DNA from: Gammaproteobacteria bacterium
GTDB taxonomy: Bacteria; Pseudomonadota; Gammaproteobacteria; Chromatiales; Chromatiaceae
Assembly (NCBI GenBank): GCA_030148485.1
Contig: JASBTJ010000061.1
Span: 1-45,322 of the forward strand
Direction: 5' to 3'
DNA length: 45,322 bases
The translations under genes were made by a program, and so were the position numbers. Positions 7,206 through 19,220 of the stretch are shown one piece after another. Positions within the stretch are counted from its first letter, which is position 1; every line of letters starts with the position of its first letter. A model generated the notes under the pieces. It was not told the DNA's origin. It saw only the letters and a list, made by a program, of their open reading frames with translations, and made no database searches.

Positions 7206-8525
7206 ATGCCCGCTACCCAGAGCGCTTTGGCGCAGGCCCGACAGATTCTGGCAGCAGCCGATCAGAAGCTGGACAAGCTGCGCGCCGTCAAACCCTATCT
7301 GATCGATCTGTCGCTAAGGGAGAACCCCGTCGGCGCCCGCGTGGGGCAAACGCTGGCGGAAAAGTTGGCGATCCTGCCTCGGCTGCGTGAGTTCGGTTTT
7401 CAGAACATCCTGCTCGGCACGCTCGATTACGGATTGCCCGACGAGTTGGAAGTGGATGACGATTTCATGGCGCATCTACGCGACCACGACGTCGACATGA
7501 CCGGCTGTTTCGCCTTTACCGCCATCGGCATCGCCCAGCCAGACGGCCGTTTCGTCGCCGACCCGTCGCAGCTGAAGTTGCAACGCTACGGCGTACCGAA
7601 CACGCTCCATGAGATCTACCTGACCCACGAGGGAATGGGCGATCAATACGACCGCGAGACCTTGAAGCGCAGCCTGCCCGCCAGTATCCGCTGGCTGCAC
7701 GAAAACGTTCGCGGCGACAACGGCAACCCGCCACGCATCCTGATCAATGTCGTCGATGGCTGCGACGCCTTCGCCGAAGATCCGGACTGGGTGTGCGAGA
7801 TCCTCGCCCTGTTGGCCGACCAACCCATCGAGGGGGTCAGCATCGAGGACGACCGCGGGGTGTTTCTCCCGTTTCAGGTGGGTGCCTATGTGGCGGTGAT
7901 GCGTCAACTGCCGCCGCCGCCACTGAAGATCCTGGTCCATATGCATGCCGGCGGTGGGTTCGAGAATGCCTCGGTCATGGAGGCCTTGCTCAACGGTGCC
8001 GATGGTGTCTGGGGCGGCCTGCCGAAGCGCGCCGCGATCATCGGGCACGCCTCCTTGGGCGAACTGATCGCCAATCTGGTGCGCCTGGGCAACCCGCATA
8101 TGCAGGACTACCGGTTGGACCAGTTGCTGCCGCTGGCCACCGGTCTGCAGGTGGAAGACGAAGAACAAGCGGTGCCGGACGACCTGCCGATACTCGGGCA
8201 CAACGCCTATCGTTTGCCGTTGAGTTTCTTCCGCCAGCAGGCGGGACGGTTCATGGACCTGGTGCCGGAAGCCATCGGCGGTAGTTACGGCTTCCGTATC
8301 TGCCCGGTGGTCAGCGATCAGGCAGTGATCGCCGGACGGTTGGCCGAGGTCACCGGTCGGCCGGTGTCCAGCTTCCCGGACGCTGTGCTGACCCAGATGA
8401 TCCGCTTGATGCGCCGGGAGCTGCGTGCCGGCACCCGTATTGTGTACGACCAACCCCAGGAACTATTGGACCTGTACCAGCGTGCAGGCGGCGGCCAAGC
8501 GAAACCCGAGACAGGCGCTCCGTAG
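7206..8525 (+). CDS. DRE-TIM metallolyase-like protein (HMG-CoA lyase / isopropylmalate synthase superfamily)
   Basis: This 439-residue protein has a TIM-barrel core of the HMGL-like type. DLSLRENPVG lies near the N terminus, VSIEDDRGV mid-barrel and HMHAGGG (His245 and His247) at the usual metal-binding HxH, followed by NGADGVWGGLPKRAAIIGH. Family enzymes cleave or form C-C bonds in 2-oxo acid or acyl-CoA chemistry with a divalent metal. The usual N-terminal D-x-x-x-RDG triplet reads D-L-S-L-REN here, a clear departure, so known substrates cannot be assumed. ATG 7206 has only a weak ribosome site (GAAGA). The gene ends in TAG, and the diguanylate cyclase gene follows after 68 bases, possibly in the same transcript. 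Confidence 0.65.
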   Translation: MPATQSALAQARQILAAADQKLDKLRAVKPYLIDLSLRENPVGARVGQTLAEKLAILPRLREFGFQNILLGTLDYGLPDELEVDDDFMAHLRDHDVDMTGCFAFTAIGIAQPDGRFVADPSQLKLQRYGVPNTLHEIYLTHEGMGDQYDRETLKRSLPASIRWLHENVRGDNGNPPRILINVVDGCDAFAEDPDWVCEILALLADQPIEGVSIEDDRGVFLPFQVGAYVAVMRQLPPPPLKILVHMHAGGGFENASVMEALLNGADGVWGGLPKRAAIIGHASLGELIANLVRLGNPHMQDYRLDQLLPLATGLQVEDEEQAVPDDLPILGHNAYRLPLSFFRQQAGRFMDLVPEAIGGSYGFRICPVVSDQAVIAGRLAEVTGRPVSSFPDAVLTQMIRLMRRELRAGTRIVYDQPQELLDLYQRAGGGQAKPETGAP

Positions 8526-8593
8526 CGCGCGTCGCCGACAACGACGTGCCTTACGAAGCCACCCCCCCTCCCATAACGGCGTAAAGGATCACC

Positions 8594-9535
8594 ATGAGCG
8601 AGCAAGCGAACGAGCTGGACATCGACAGCACGGTCTACAAGACGCTGCTGGAATCCACCAAGGCCATCCCCTGGCAGATCGACTGGGAAACCAAGCGCTT
8701 CAGCTATATCGGCCCGCAGATCGCGACCCTGCTGGGCTGGAGCCAGGACAGCTGGCAGAGCGTCGAGGACTGGGTCGCCCGCATGCACCCCGAGGATCGC
8801 GACAAGGTATTCAACTTCTGTGTCAGCCAATCCTTGGCAGGGGTCGATCATGAAGCAGACTATCGGGCTTTGACGGCCGACGGCGGCTATGTCTGGATCC
8901 GCGATGTGGTCCACGTGATGCGGGAAAACGACGAAGTGGTCTCACTGGTCGGTTTCATGTTCGACATCAGCGAACGCAAACAACGCGAGGAGGAACTGCT
9001 GCGCCTGCAAAAGGAACTCCAGGAGCTGTCCTTCAAGGACGGCCTGACCGGCGTACCGAACCGACGCATGTTCGACACCTTCATGGACATGGAATGGAGT
9101 CAGGCCCGACGCAACCGGCAACCACTGTCGTTGGTGATGATCGATATCGACTACTTCAAGCAGTACAACGATCATTACGGGCATATTCAGGGCGACGACT
9201 GCTTGAAACAGGTCGCCGAATTGCTGAGCGGCGCGGCCACCCGCTCGCGTGATTTCTTTGCCCGTTTCGGCGGCGAGGAGTTCGCCCTGGTATTACCGGA
9301 GACCGACAGGCTGGCCGCGAACAAGATCGCCCAACGCTGCCGCGACATCATCTTCAAGGCGCAGATTCCCCATGCCAAGTCCGACATCAGCACGGTACTG
9401 ACCATCAGTCAGGGCGTCGGCACCATCGTCCCCGATCAGGGCGACGACCAACGGGCATTCATCGAGCTGGTGGACAACCTGCTATACAGCGCCAAGCAGA
9501 ATGGGCGCAACCGGATCGGCACCCAGAGTTCGTAA
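8594..9535 (+). CDS. PAS-GGDEF diguanylate cyclase
   Basis: The 313 residues comprise a PAS domain (about 20-127, ending in FMFDISERKQREEE, a PAS/PAC-type coiled linker) and a GGDEF domain (about 145-310). The active-site loop is intact (GGEEF, 226-230), as is the DxD-type metal site (MIDIDYFK). An inhibitory I-site RxxD (R217-D220) precedes the active site by five residues. It should make cyclic di-GMP from two GTP and be product-inhibited. There is no membrane segment, so it is cytosolic. Given the flagellar and polysaccharide genes elsewhere in the window, a role in the motile/sessile switch is a reasonable inference. AAAGGATC precedes ATG 8594. Confidence 0.9.
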   Translation: MSEQANELDIDSTVYKTLLESTKAIPWQIDWETKRFSYIGPQIATLLGWSQDSWQSVEDWVARMHPEDRDKVFNFCVSQSLAGVDHEADYRALTADGGYVWIRDVVHVMRENDEVVSLVGFMFDISERKQREEELLRLQKELQELSFKDGLTGVPNRRMFDTFMDMEWSQARRNRQPLSLVMIDIDYFKQYNDHYGHIQGDDCLKQVAELLSGAATRSRDFFARFGGEEFALVLPETDRLAANKIAQRCRDIIFKAQIPHAKSDISTVLTISQGVGTIVPDQGDDQRAFIELVDNLLYSAKQNGRNRIGTQSS

Positions 9536-9570
9536 CATCATCGTGACCTGCGTAACCCGGGGTGAAGGAT

Positions 9571-10170
9571 ATGCCGCTTGCCAAGCTTTTAACCGTTACC
9601 GGTTTGCTGCTCCTGGTCACCGGTTGCGGCACCCGACCGACTTCCCTGGTCGATTCGAAGGGGGACGCAGGCAGCGCCCGACTGACCAGTGAATGTGATG
9701 CGAGGTGCAAAGCCGCCCTGGGCAAGCAGCTCGATATTGCTGAGATAAAAAGCCTGAACCCGTATGCACGTTCCTTCGCGTACATCGGTTCGCCCATTGT
9801 TCATCGCGTCAACGGACTCCCCAGCGACACCGGGATGTACGGGTATGGCGGCGCGTACAACAGCGCCTGGGACGGCGCATTCGAGATCGACATACCCGTC
9901 GGCCGGACCTCGCTCCTGGTCCGGCTGGACAATCATTACAATCCGAACAAACCCCGGCGCATGCTGCGCTTCGAGGCGCTCAAAGCACATACGTATTTCG
10001 TCGGCGAGTACTATCGGGAAGACACCATGAGCCACAGCTACCGCTGGCTTCCCTTCGTCTTCGACAAGACGTCAGCCCGGGTGGTCTCCCCGACCGGGGC
10101 GCCGCGCTGGGAAGGCGGCGACGCGCCGGGGTATCAACACCCGCTGCCGATCCCGGTGATCACCAAGTAG
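9571..10170 (+). CDS. Hypothetical outer- or inner-membrane lipoprotein
   Basis: The N terminus (MPLAKLLTVTGLLLLVTGC) is a lipoprotein signal peptide with lipobox VTGC, lipidated at Cys19. The mature part has two further cysteines (ECDARCKAAL) and an immunoglobulin-like middle section (FEIDIPVGRTSLLVRL, then LRFEALKAHTYFVGEYY) reminiscent of small periplasmic lipoproteins of unknown role. I preferred ATG 9571, with GGTGAAGG just upstream, over GTG 9562. It follows the cyclase gene by 35 bases and converges on ligA, whose stop is only 17 bases away. TAG ends it. Confidence 0.65.
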   Translation: MPLAKLLTVTGLLLLVTGCGTRPTSLVDSKGDAGSARLTSECDARCKAALGKQLDIAEIKSLNPYARSFAYIGSPIVHRVNGLPSDTGMYGYGGAYNSAWDGAFEIDIPVGRTSLLVRLDNHYNPNKPRRMLRFEALKAHTYFVGEYYREDTMSHSYRWLPFVFDKTSARVVSPTGAPRWEGGDAPGYQHPLPIPVITK

Positions 10171-10179
10171 ACCGGACCC

Positions 10180-13692
<3,513 letters not shown>

Positions 13693-13711
13693 CGACTACG
13701 ACTCGCGCCAG

Positions 13712-16700
13712 TCAGCCAGCAGCGGCCAGCTGGGCCGCTTCTTCCACGTCCACCGACACCAGACGCGACACACCCGGCTCGTGCATGGTCACCCCGGACA
13801 ACTGATTGGAGATTTCCATGGTGACCTTGTTGTGGGTGATGAAGATGAACTGCACATGCTCGGACATCTCCTTGACCAATTGCGAAAAACGCCCGACGTT
13901 GGCGTCGTCCAACGGCGCGTCAACCTCGTCAAGCATGCAGAAGGGCGCCGGATTCAAACGGAAGATGGCAAACACCATGGCGACCGCGGTAAGCGCCTTC
14001 TCTCCCCCTGACAGCAGATGGATGGAAGAGTTGCGCTTGCCGGGCGGGCGAGCCATGACCGACACGCCGGTATCCAACAGATCCTCGCCGGTCAGCTCCA
14101 GGTAGGCATGACCGCCGCCGAACAACTTGGGGAACAGCTCTTTCAGGCCGGTGTTGACCTTGTCGAAGGTTTCCTTGAAGCGCGTACGGGTCTCCCGGTC
14201 GATCTTGCGGATCGCCTCCTCCAGGGTTTCCAACGACTCGGTGACATCGGCGAACTGCTTGTCCAGATACTCCATGCGCTCGGACTGTTCCTTGAACTCG
14301 TCGATGGCGGCCAGATTGATGGGACCAAGGCGCTGGATCTTCAATGACAGATCACTGACCCGGGCCTCCCAGTCCGCCAAGCGTGCGTCCTCCGGCAGGC
14401 CTTCCTCGAGTTCGTCCTGCTTGAAGCCGGTCTCGGCCAACTGCTCTTCCAGGGTGTTGGCTCGCACCACGATTTCCTGACGGGACATGCGCGCCTGATC
14501 CAGCTTGGCGCGCTCGTCCTGCACCCGCTGCTCGGTGTGATGGCGGTTCTGTTCCAGTTCGCGCAGCTTGTGGTCAATGGCCTCCAGGCCCTTGCGTGCC
14601 TCGGACAGCTGTCCTTCGATGCTGATGCGCGCCGCCAGTTTTTCCTCCAGCTCCTGCTGTTGCAGGGCCAGCGGTTCGGCCGCATTGGTCAGGTTTTCAC
14701 GCAGCTCGCCCACGCGCAGCTGTAACTGTTCCAGTTGCGAACTGGCGCGGTCCAGACCGGAACGCAACGACTGCTCGGAGGAACGCATGGATTCCACCCG
14801 CAAGGCGATCTCATGGGCCGCGGTACGGGCCTGCTGGGCGCCGTTACGGGCCTCATCGAATTGGCGCCGCAACTGGTCGCGACGGGCAATCAATTGCTCG
14901 CGGCGGCTGCCCAGCTCTTCCATGTCCGCCAACGCCTTGTGCAACTGGCTGCGCGCGGTTTCCATGGCCAGGGCGCCCGTCTCCACCTGCTCACGCAGCT
15001 CGGCGGCGTCGTTCTCCAACGCTTCCAGGCGATGACGCAACTGCTCGGCGCGCGCGCGCTTGCCGGACAACTGGGCGCGGATATCCGCAAGTTGACGATT
15101 GGCGGCGTCCTGGGCGCGCTGTTGTTCGTCACGGCGGTGCTCGGCCTGAGCCAGCGCCTGCTGGCCTTCGGCCAGCTGCGCGGCCAAACCGTCCACCTGT
15201 TCGTCGAGTGCGCCGAGGCGGGCAACCAGATCACGCAGTTCCTGTTCACGCGCGAGCACACCGGCACTGGCATCGGCCGCCTTGTGGTAGCGCAACCACC
15301 CCTTGCCCAGCCAGATGCCTTCCGGCGTGACAACGGACTGACCATCCGCCAGACCATCCCGACGGGCCAGCGCGGACGCGAGATCCGGCGCTGTTTGGAC
15401 CTCACCCAGTAAGCCGTTCAATGCCGCCGGCCCCCGCACCACGGCGGCCAGCGACCCCGGCGCCGGCGCAACGTCGCCGCCCCGTTCGATCAGCCCCAGC
15501 CGCCCCTGCTCCAGTTGGCCGACCGCCGCGCCCAAGGCAGCAAGATCGTCGACGCACAGGGCCTGCAGATGGTGACCCAACACCGCCTCGGCAGCGGTCT
15601 GCCAGGCGCTGTCCACCTCGATGGTTTCGAGCAGGCGTTTGGCGCCACTCAGCCCGCTGGCATCCAGCCATTGGCCGAAGCGGCCGTCACCTTCGCCCAT
15701 GGCATCCTGCTGCAGGGCCTGCAACGACGCCAGCCGCCCCTTGCCGGTTTCCAGTTCGGTGCGGGCCTCGTTCAAGCGCTGTTGGTGCTCGCCGATCCGT
15801 TCGCGCTGGCGGGCAATGGTCTCGGCCACTTCGGCGGTCTGTACCGCCAATTCCTCCACCTGCGCCTGCTGCTCGCCTTCGCGGCGCTCCAGTTCGTTGA
15901 TCTCGGCCTGCAACTGCACGTCCGCCAGCCGCTGGCGTTCTTCCTCCAGTCGCTCCAGACGCCGGCGCAGGTTGCTTTCCTGTTGTTCCAGGCTGTTGAT
16001 GCGGGTGCGCTCCACCTGGGCAACCTGGGCCGGCTCGGTGGCCTGCTCGTTGAAGGCATCCCACTCGCCCTGCCAGTCGTGCATGGCCGATTCGGCATTG
16101 GCGAGAATCTCCGCCGCCGCTTCGACACGCCCCTGGGCCTCTTCCAACTGAGGGCGATCCCGGTCGAGCTGCTCGGCTAGTTCCTCCAGGCGGGTCTGGT
16201 CGGTCTGTTGATGGGACTGGGCCTCGTTGAGGGTGCGCTCAGCCTGCGCCAAGTCCTGCTCCTGCTGGCGGCGGGATTCGCGGGCATACTGGATGGCTTC
16301 CTCCAGTCGCGCGATCTCGGCGCCGGCCGCATAGAACCGGCCTTGCACCGCGTTGAAGGACTCGTTCGCTTCGGCATGGGCACTGCGCTGTCCTTCGATG
16401 CCGGATTCAAGCTCCCGTTGTTTGGCGATGGCCTCCTGCAGCCGGTTCTCCTGTTCTGCAATGACGCGATCACGCTTGGCGACATCCTCACCCATACCAC
16501 GCAGCTTCAGTGCCAGCAATTCGGCACGGGCCTGGCGTTCCTCGGTCTTCAGGCCCTTGTATTTTTCCGCCGTGGCCGCCTGACGCTCCAGATGGCGCAA
16601 CTGCTTGCTGACCTCTTCCCGCAGGTCGTTCAACCGATCCAGGTTTTCACGGGTGTGATTGATACGGCGCTCTGTTTCCTTGCGTCGTTCCTTGTATTTG

Positions 16701-17212
16701 GAGATGCCGGCGGCCTCTTCCAGATGCGCGCGCAGGTCTTCCGGGCGCGCCTCGATCAGACGCGAGATCATGCCCTGCTCGATGATGGCGTAGCTACGCG
16801 GCCCCAGGCCGGTACCCAGGAACAGGTCGGCGATATCCCGACGCCGGCAGCGCACGCCATTCAGATAGTAGTTGGATTGACCGTCCCGTGAGACCTGCCG
16901 CTTGACCGAGATCTACGCGTACTGGGCGTATTGACCGCCGGCGCTGCCGTCGGCGTTGTCAAAGACCAATTCGATACTGGCGGTGCCCACCGGCTTACGA
17001 CTGGACGAGCCGTTGAAGATCACGTCCGCCATGGATTCGCCGCGGAGCATCTTCGCCGAACTTTCGCCCATAACCCAACGAACTGCGTCGATCACGTTGG
17101 ATTTTCCACAGCCGTTAGGGCCCACGATCCCCACCAGATTGCTCGGGAAATGGACCGTCGTGGGGTCGACAAAGGACTTGAAACCGGCGAGTTTGATTTT
17201 ATCCAGGCGCAT
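13712..17212 (-). pseudogene. smc: Chromosome segregation ATPase Smc, interrupted by an in-frame TAG
   Basis: SMC condenses and segregates the chromosome. The full frame spans 1166 residue positions, normal for the family. It has Walker [10 protein letters not shown] (residues 31-39), two long coiled coils around a hinge (near the middle, GQWLDASGLSGAKRLLETI onward), the C-motif LLSGGEKALTAVA and Walker B FCMLDEVDAPLDD. Codon 100 is TAG (16915-16913), between QYAQYA and ISVKRQVSRDGQSN, where homologues have YAEISVKR, so GAG has become TAG. No frameshift is present on either side. Without readthrough the 99-residue front has Walker A only, and the remainder, which could restart near GTG 16855, lacks it. 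Loss of Smc would be surprising with no replacement visible, so artefact or suppression must be considered. Confidence 0.9.
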
Positions 17213-17358
17213 GGGGCGAAAAGATACCGGAAGCCCCTGCCCCCCACAAGCAAAACCGCGTGCGCGCTTTTTCTCAGAAAGACATCGTAATTTGTTGTTT
17301 TTACTTAATTATTAACACCTCCATAAGTGCGGGGTAATAAAGCGACGAAGGTCTCGCT

Positions 17359-17364
17359 TATAAT
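17359..17364 (+). promoter_or_regulatory. -10 element upstream of queF
   Basis: TATAAT matches the -10 consensus exactly and lies 33 bases before the queF start. No convincing -35 hexamer is found 16-18 bases upstream. The region 17290-17350 is unusually AT-rich. No preQ1 riboswitch-like structure was recognised in the short leader. Confidence 0.4.
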
Positions 17365-17397
17365 CCCCGGCCAACCCCGCTTCAGGAGCCCAAAGCG

Positions 17398-17787
17398 ATG
17401 TCGTCGCAGCCGTCCAAAGACCTCGAAACCTTTCCCAATCCACGCCCCGGTCGCGACTACACCATCCGCATCCGTATGCCCGAGTTCACCTGCCTGTGCC
17501 CCAAGACGGGTAAGCCGGACTTTGCCGAGTTGTTGCTTGAGTACGTGCCCAACGACAAATGCGTCGAACTCAAGGCGTTGAAGATGTACATCTGGTCGTT
17601 TCGTGACGAAGGTGCCTTCCACGAAGACGTCACCAACCAGATGCTCGACGCGCTGGTAGCCGCCACCCAACCCAAGTTCATGCGACTGAGCGCGGATTTC
17701 AAGGTGCGCGGCGGCATCTACACCCTGGTGGTCGCCGAGCACCGCGATCCGGCCTGGACGGCACCGGCACCGGTGGTCCTGCCCTGA
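17398..17787 (+). CDS. queF: NADPH-dependent 7-cyano-7-deazaguanine reductase QueF
   Basis: QueF reduces preQ0 to preQ1 with NADPH in queuosine tRNA modification. The 129-residue length is that of the short (unimodular, B. subtilis-type) QueF. The catalytic cysteine is Cys34 in [15 protein letters not shown], and the QueF motif is [18 protein letters not shown] and [15 protein letters not shown] complete the T-fold. GGAG lies nine bases before ATG 17398. No other queuosine genes are adjacent. The stop codon overlaps the proposed start of the kinase gene by three bases. Confidence 0.95.
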   Translation: MSSQPSKDLETFPNPRPGRDYTIRIRMPEFTCLCPKTGKPDFAELLLEYVPNDKCVELKALKMYIWSFRDEGAFHEDVTNQMLDALVAATQPKFMRLSADFKVRGGIYTLVVAEHRDPAWTAPAPVVLP

Positions 17788-19076
17788 CCCGACCGGCCCC
17801 GGCCTCTGCCTTCATTGGCCTGGACCTCGGCACCTCCGGCTGCCGGGGTGTCGCCATCGACGCGCGGGGACGGCTGCTCGCGGAACGGGCACTGGCCCTG
17901 CCGGCCTCGCGGCGGGCGGGTGACGGGCACGCGGAGCAACAACCCGACGACTGGTGGCAGGCCGTGCTCACGGTCCTTCATGCACTTGTCGCAGCGCTGA
18001 CCGAACACACGCCCATTGCGCTCGCTTGCGATGGCACGTCCGCCACGCTATTGATCAGCGATGCACAAGGCAACCCGCTGACTCCGGCATTGATGTATGA
18101 CGACCGACGGGCGGTGACCCAGGCCCGGCGATTGGCCGACATCGCGCCCCGTGACAGCGCCGTGCACTCGGCCAGCAGCAGTCTGGCCAAACTCATGTGG
18201 CTAGGGGAGCGGCTGCCGGCGGGCGCGGCACACGCCTGTCATCAAGCGGAATGGGTCGCCGGACGGCTGCGCGGACGCCTCGGCCAGGGTGATGAGAACA
18301 ACTGTTTGAAGCTGGGTTACGACCCGACCACCGGCCAGTGGCCTGACTGGCTGGCACACACCGGTGTTGATCGGGCGCTGCTGCCCGAGGTGGTCGCCGC
18401 GGGTACGATACTGGGTACCGTCGCACCGGATGTCGCCGCGCGCATCGGCGCGCCCCCCGACCTGACCGTGGTGGCCGGGACCACCGACAGCGTCGCCGCC
18501 GCGCTCGCCTGCGGGCTGCGCGACCCTGGCGACGCGGCTACCGCGCTGGGCAGCACCCTGGCGCTCAAACTGCTCTCGCCTACCGCGGTGTTCGCCCCGG
18601 AATACGGCGTGTATAGCCACCGTATCCTCGGACACTGGCTGGTCGGCGGCGCGTCGAACAGCGGTGGCGCCGTGTTGCGGGCCCACTTCAGTGACGCAGA
18701 GATGGCCAGGCTTGAGGGCGATGTCGACCCAAGGCGTCCCACGGGACTCGATTATTACCCGCTGCTGCGGCCCGGCGAACGCTTCCCGGTGAACGACCCG
18801 CGATTACAGCCGCGGATCGCGCCAGCGCCTGGGGAACGCGCCGTCTTCTTTCAAGGGTTGCTCGAAGGCATCGCCGCCATCGAGGCGGCCGGCTACCACC
18901 ACCTGACGGCTATGGGCGGCGCACCACTACGGCGGGTGGTCACCACCGGAGGCGGCGCAAGAAACGCACCCTGGCGACACATCCGCCAGGGCATGCTGGG
19001 TGTCCCGGTGCACACGGCAACGCACCACCAAGCCGCCTATGGCGCGGCCCTGCTGGCCCGTGCCGGCAGCGCCTAG
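17784..19076 (+). CDS. FGGY-family carbohydrate kinase, proposed CTG start
   Basis: Members phosphorylate sugars or polyols with ATP (xylulokinase/ribulokinase superfamily). The ATP-binding motif [17 protein letters not shown] lies at 17811-17861. It is followed by [33 protein letters not shown] and the C-terminal FGGY signature region ([18 protein letters not shown]). The frame carries no ATG, GTG or TTG before this motif; the first standard start is GTG 17964, which would delete the whole N-terminal phosphate-binding strand. CTG 17784 sits in a CTGA overlap with the queF stop, exactly where an ATGA-type coupled start would be expected, giving 430 residues. A non-standard start, or a mutated ATG, is therefore inferred. 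The substrate is unknown. Confidence 0.8.
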   Translation: MTRPAPASAFIGLDLGTSGCRGVAIDARGRLLAERALALPASRRAGDGHAEQQPDDWWQAVLTVLHALVAALTEHTPIALACDGTSATLLISDAQGNPLTPALMYDDRRAVTQARRLADIAPRDSAVHSASSSLAKLMWLGERLPAGAAHACHQAEWVAGRLRGRLGQGDENNCLKLGYDPTTGQWPDWLAHTGVDRALLPEVVAAGTILGTVAPDVAARIGAPPDLTVVAGTTDSVAAALACGLRDPGDAATALGSTLALKLLSPTAVFAPEYGVYSHRILGHWLVGGASNSGGAVLRAHFSDAEMARLEGDVDPRRPTGLDYYPLLRPGERFPVNDPRLQPRIAPAPGERAVFFQGLLEGIAAIEAAGYHHLTAMGGAPLRRVVTTGGGARNAPWRHIRQGMLGVPVHTATHHQAAYGAALLARAGSA

Positions 19077-19077
19077 G

Positions 19078-19220
19078 CCACCGCTGAAAAATTCAGCGGT
19101 GCCGCGGCACAGGGAGGCGCCGCCAAAATCGGTCACTGCCAGTGACTGGTTTTGAAGCAAGCTGCAAACCCAGTTTGCAGCACAGCGGGCGCTGAGAAGT
19201 CCAGGATGGACTTATTCAGC
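19078..19220 (-). repeat. Multi-hairpin dispersed repeat, copy A
   Basis: In the reverse orientation this copy begins GGGCTGAATAAGTCC and ends in the hairpin CACCGCTGAA-AAA-TTCAGCGGTG (19079-19101). Between them lie GCAAAC-CCA-GTTTGC (19164-19178) and the long arm AAAATCgGTCACT...AGTGACtGGTTTT. It separates the convergent kinase and prsT genes, starting two bases after the kinase stop. Its outer end supplies the TGA stop of prsT. Copies B and C lie at 33710-33835 and 45183-45322. A bidirectional terminator or REP/MITE-like role is likely. Confidence 0.85.
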
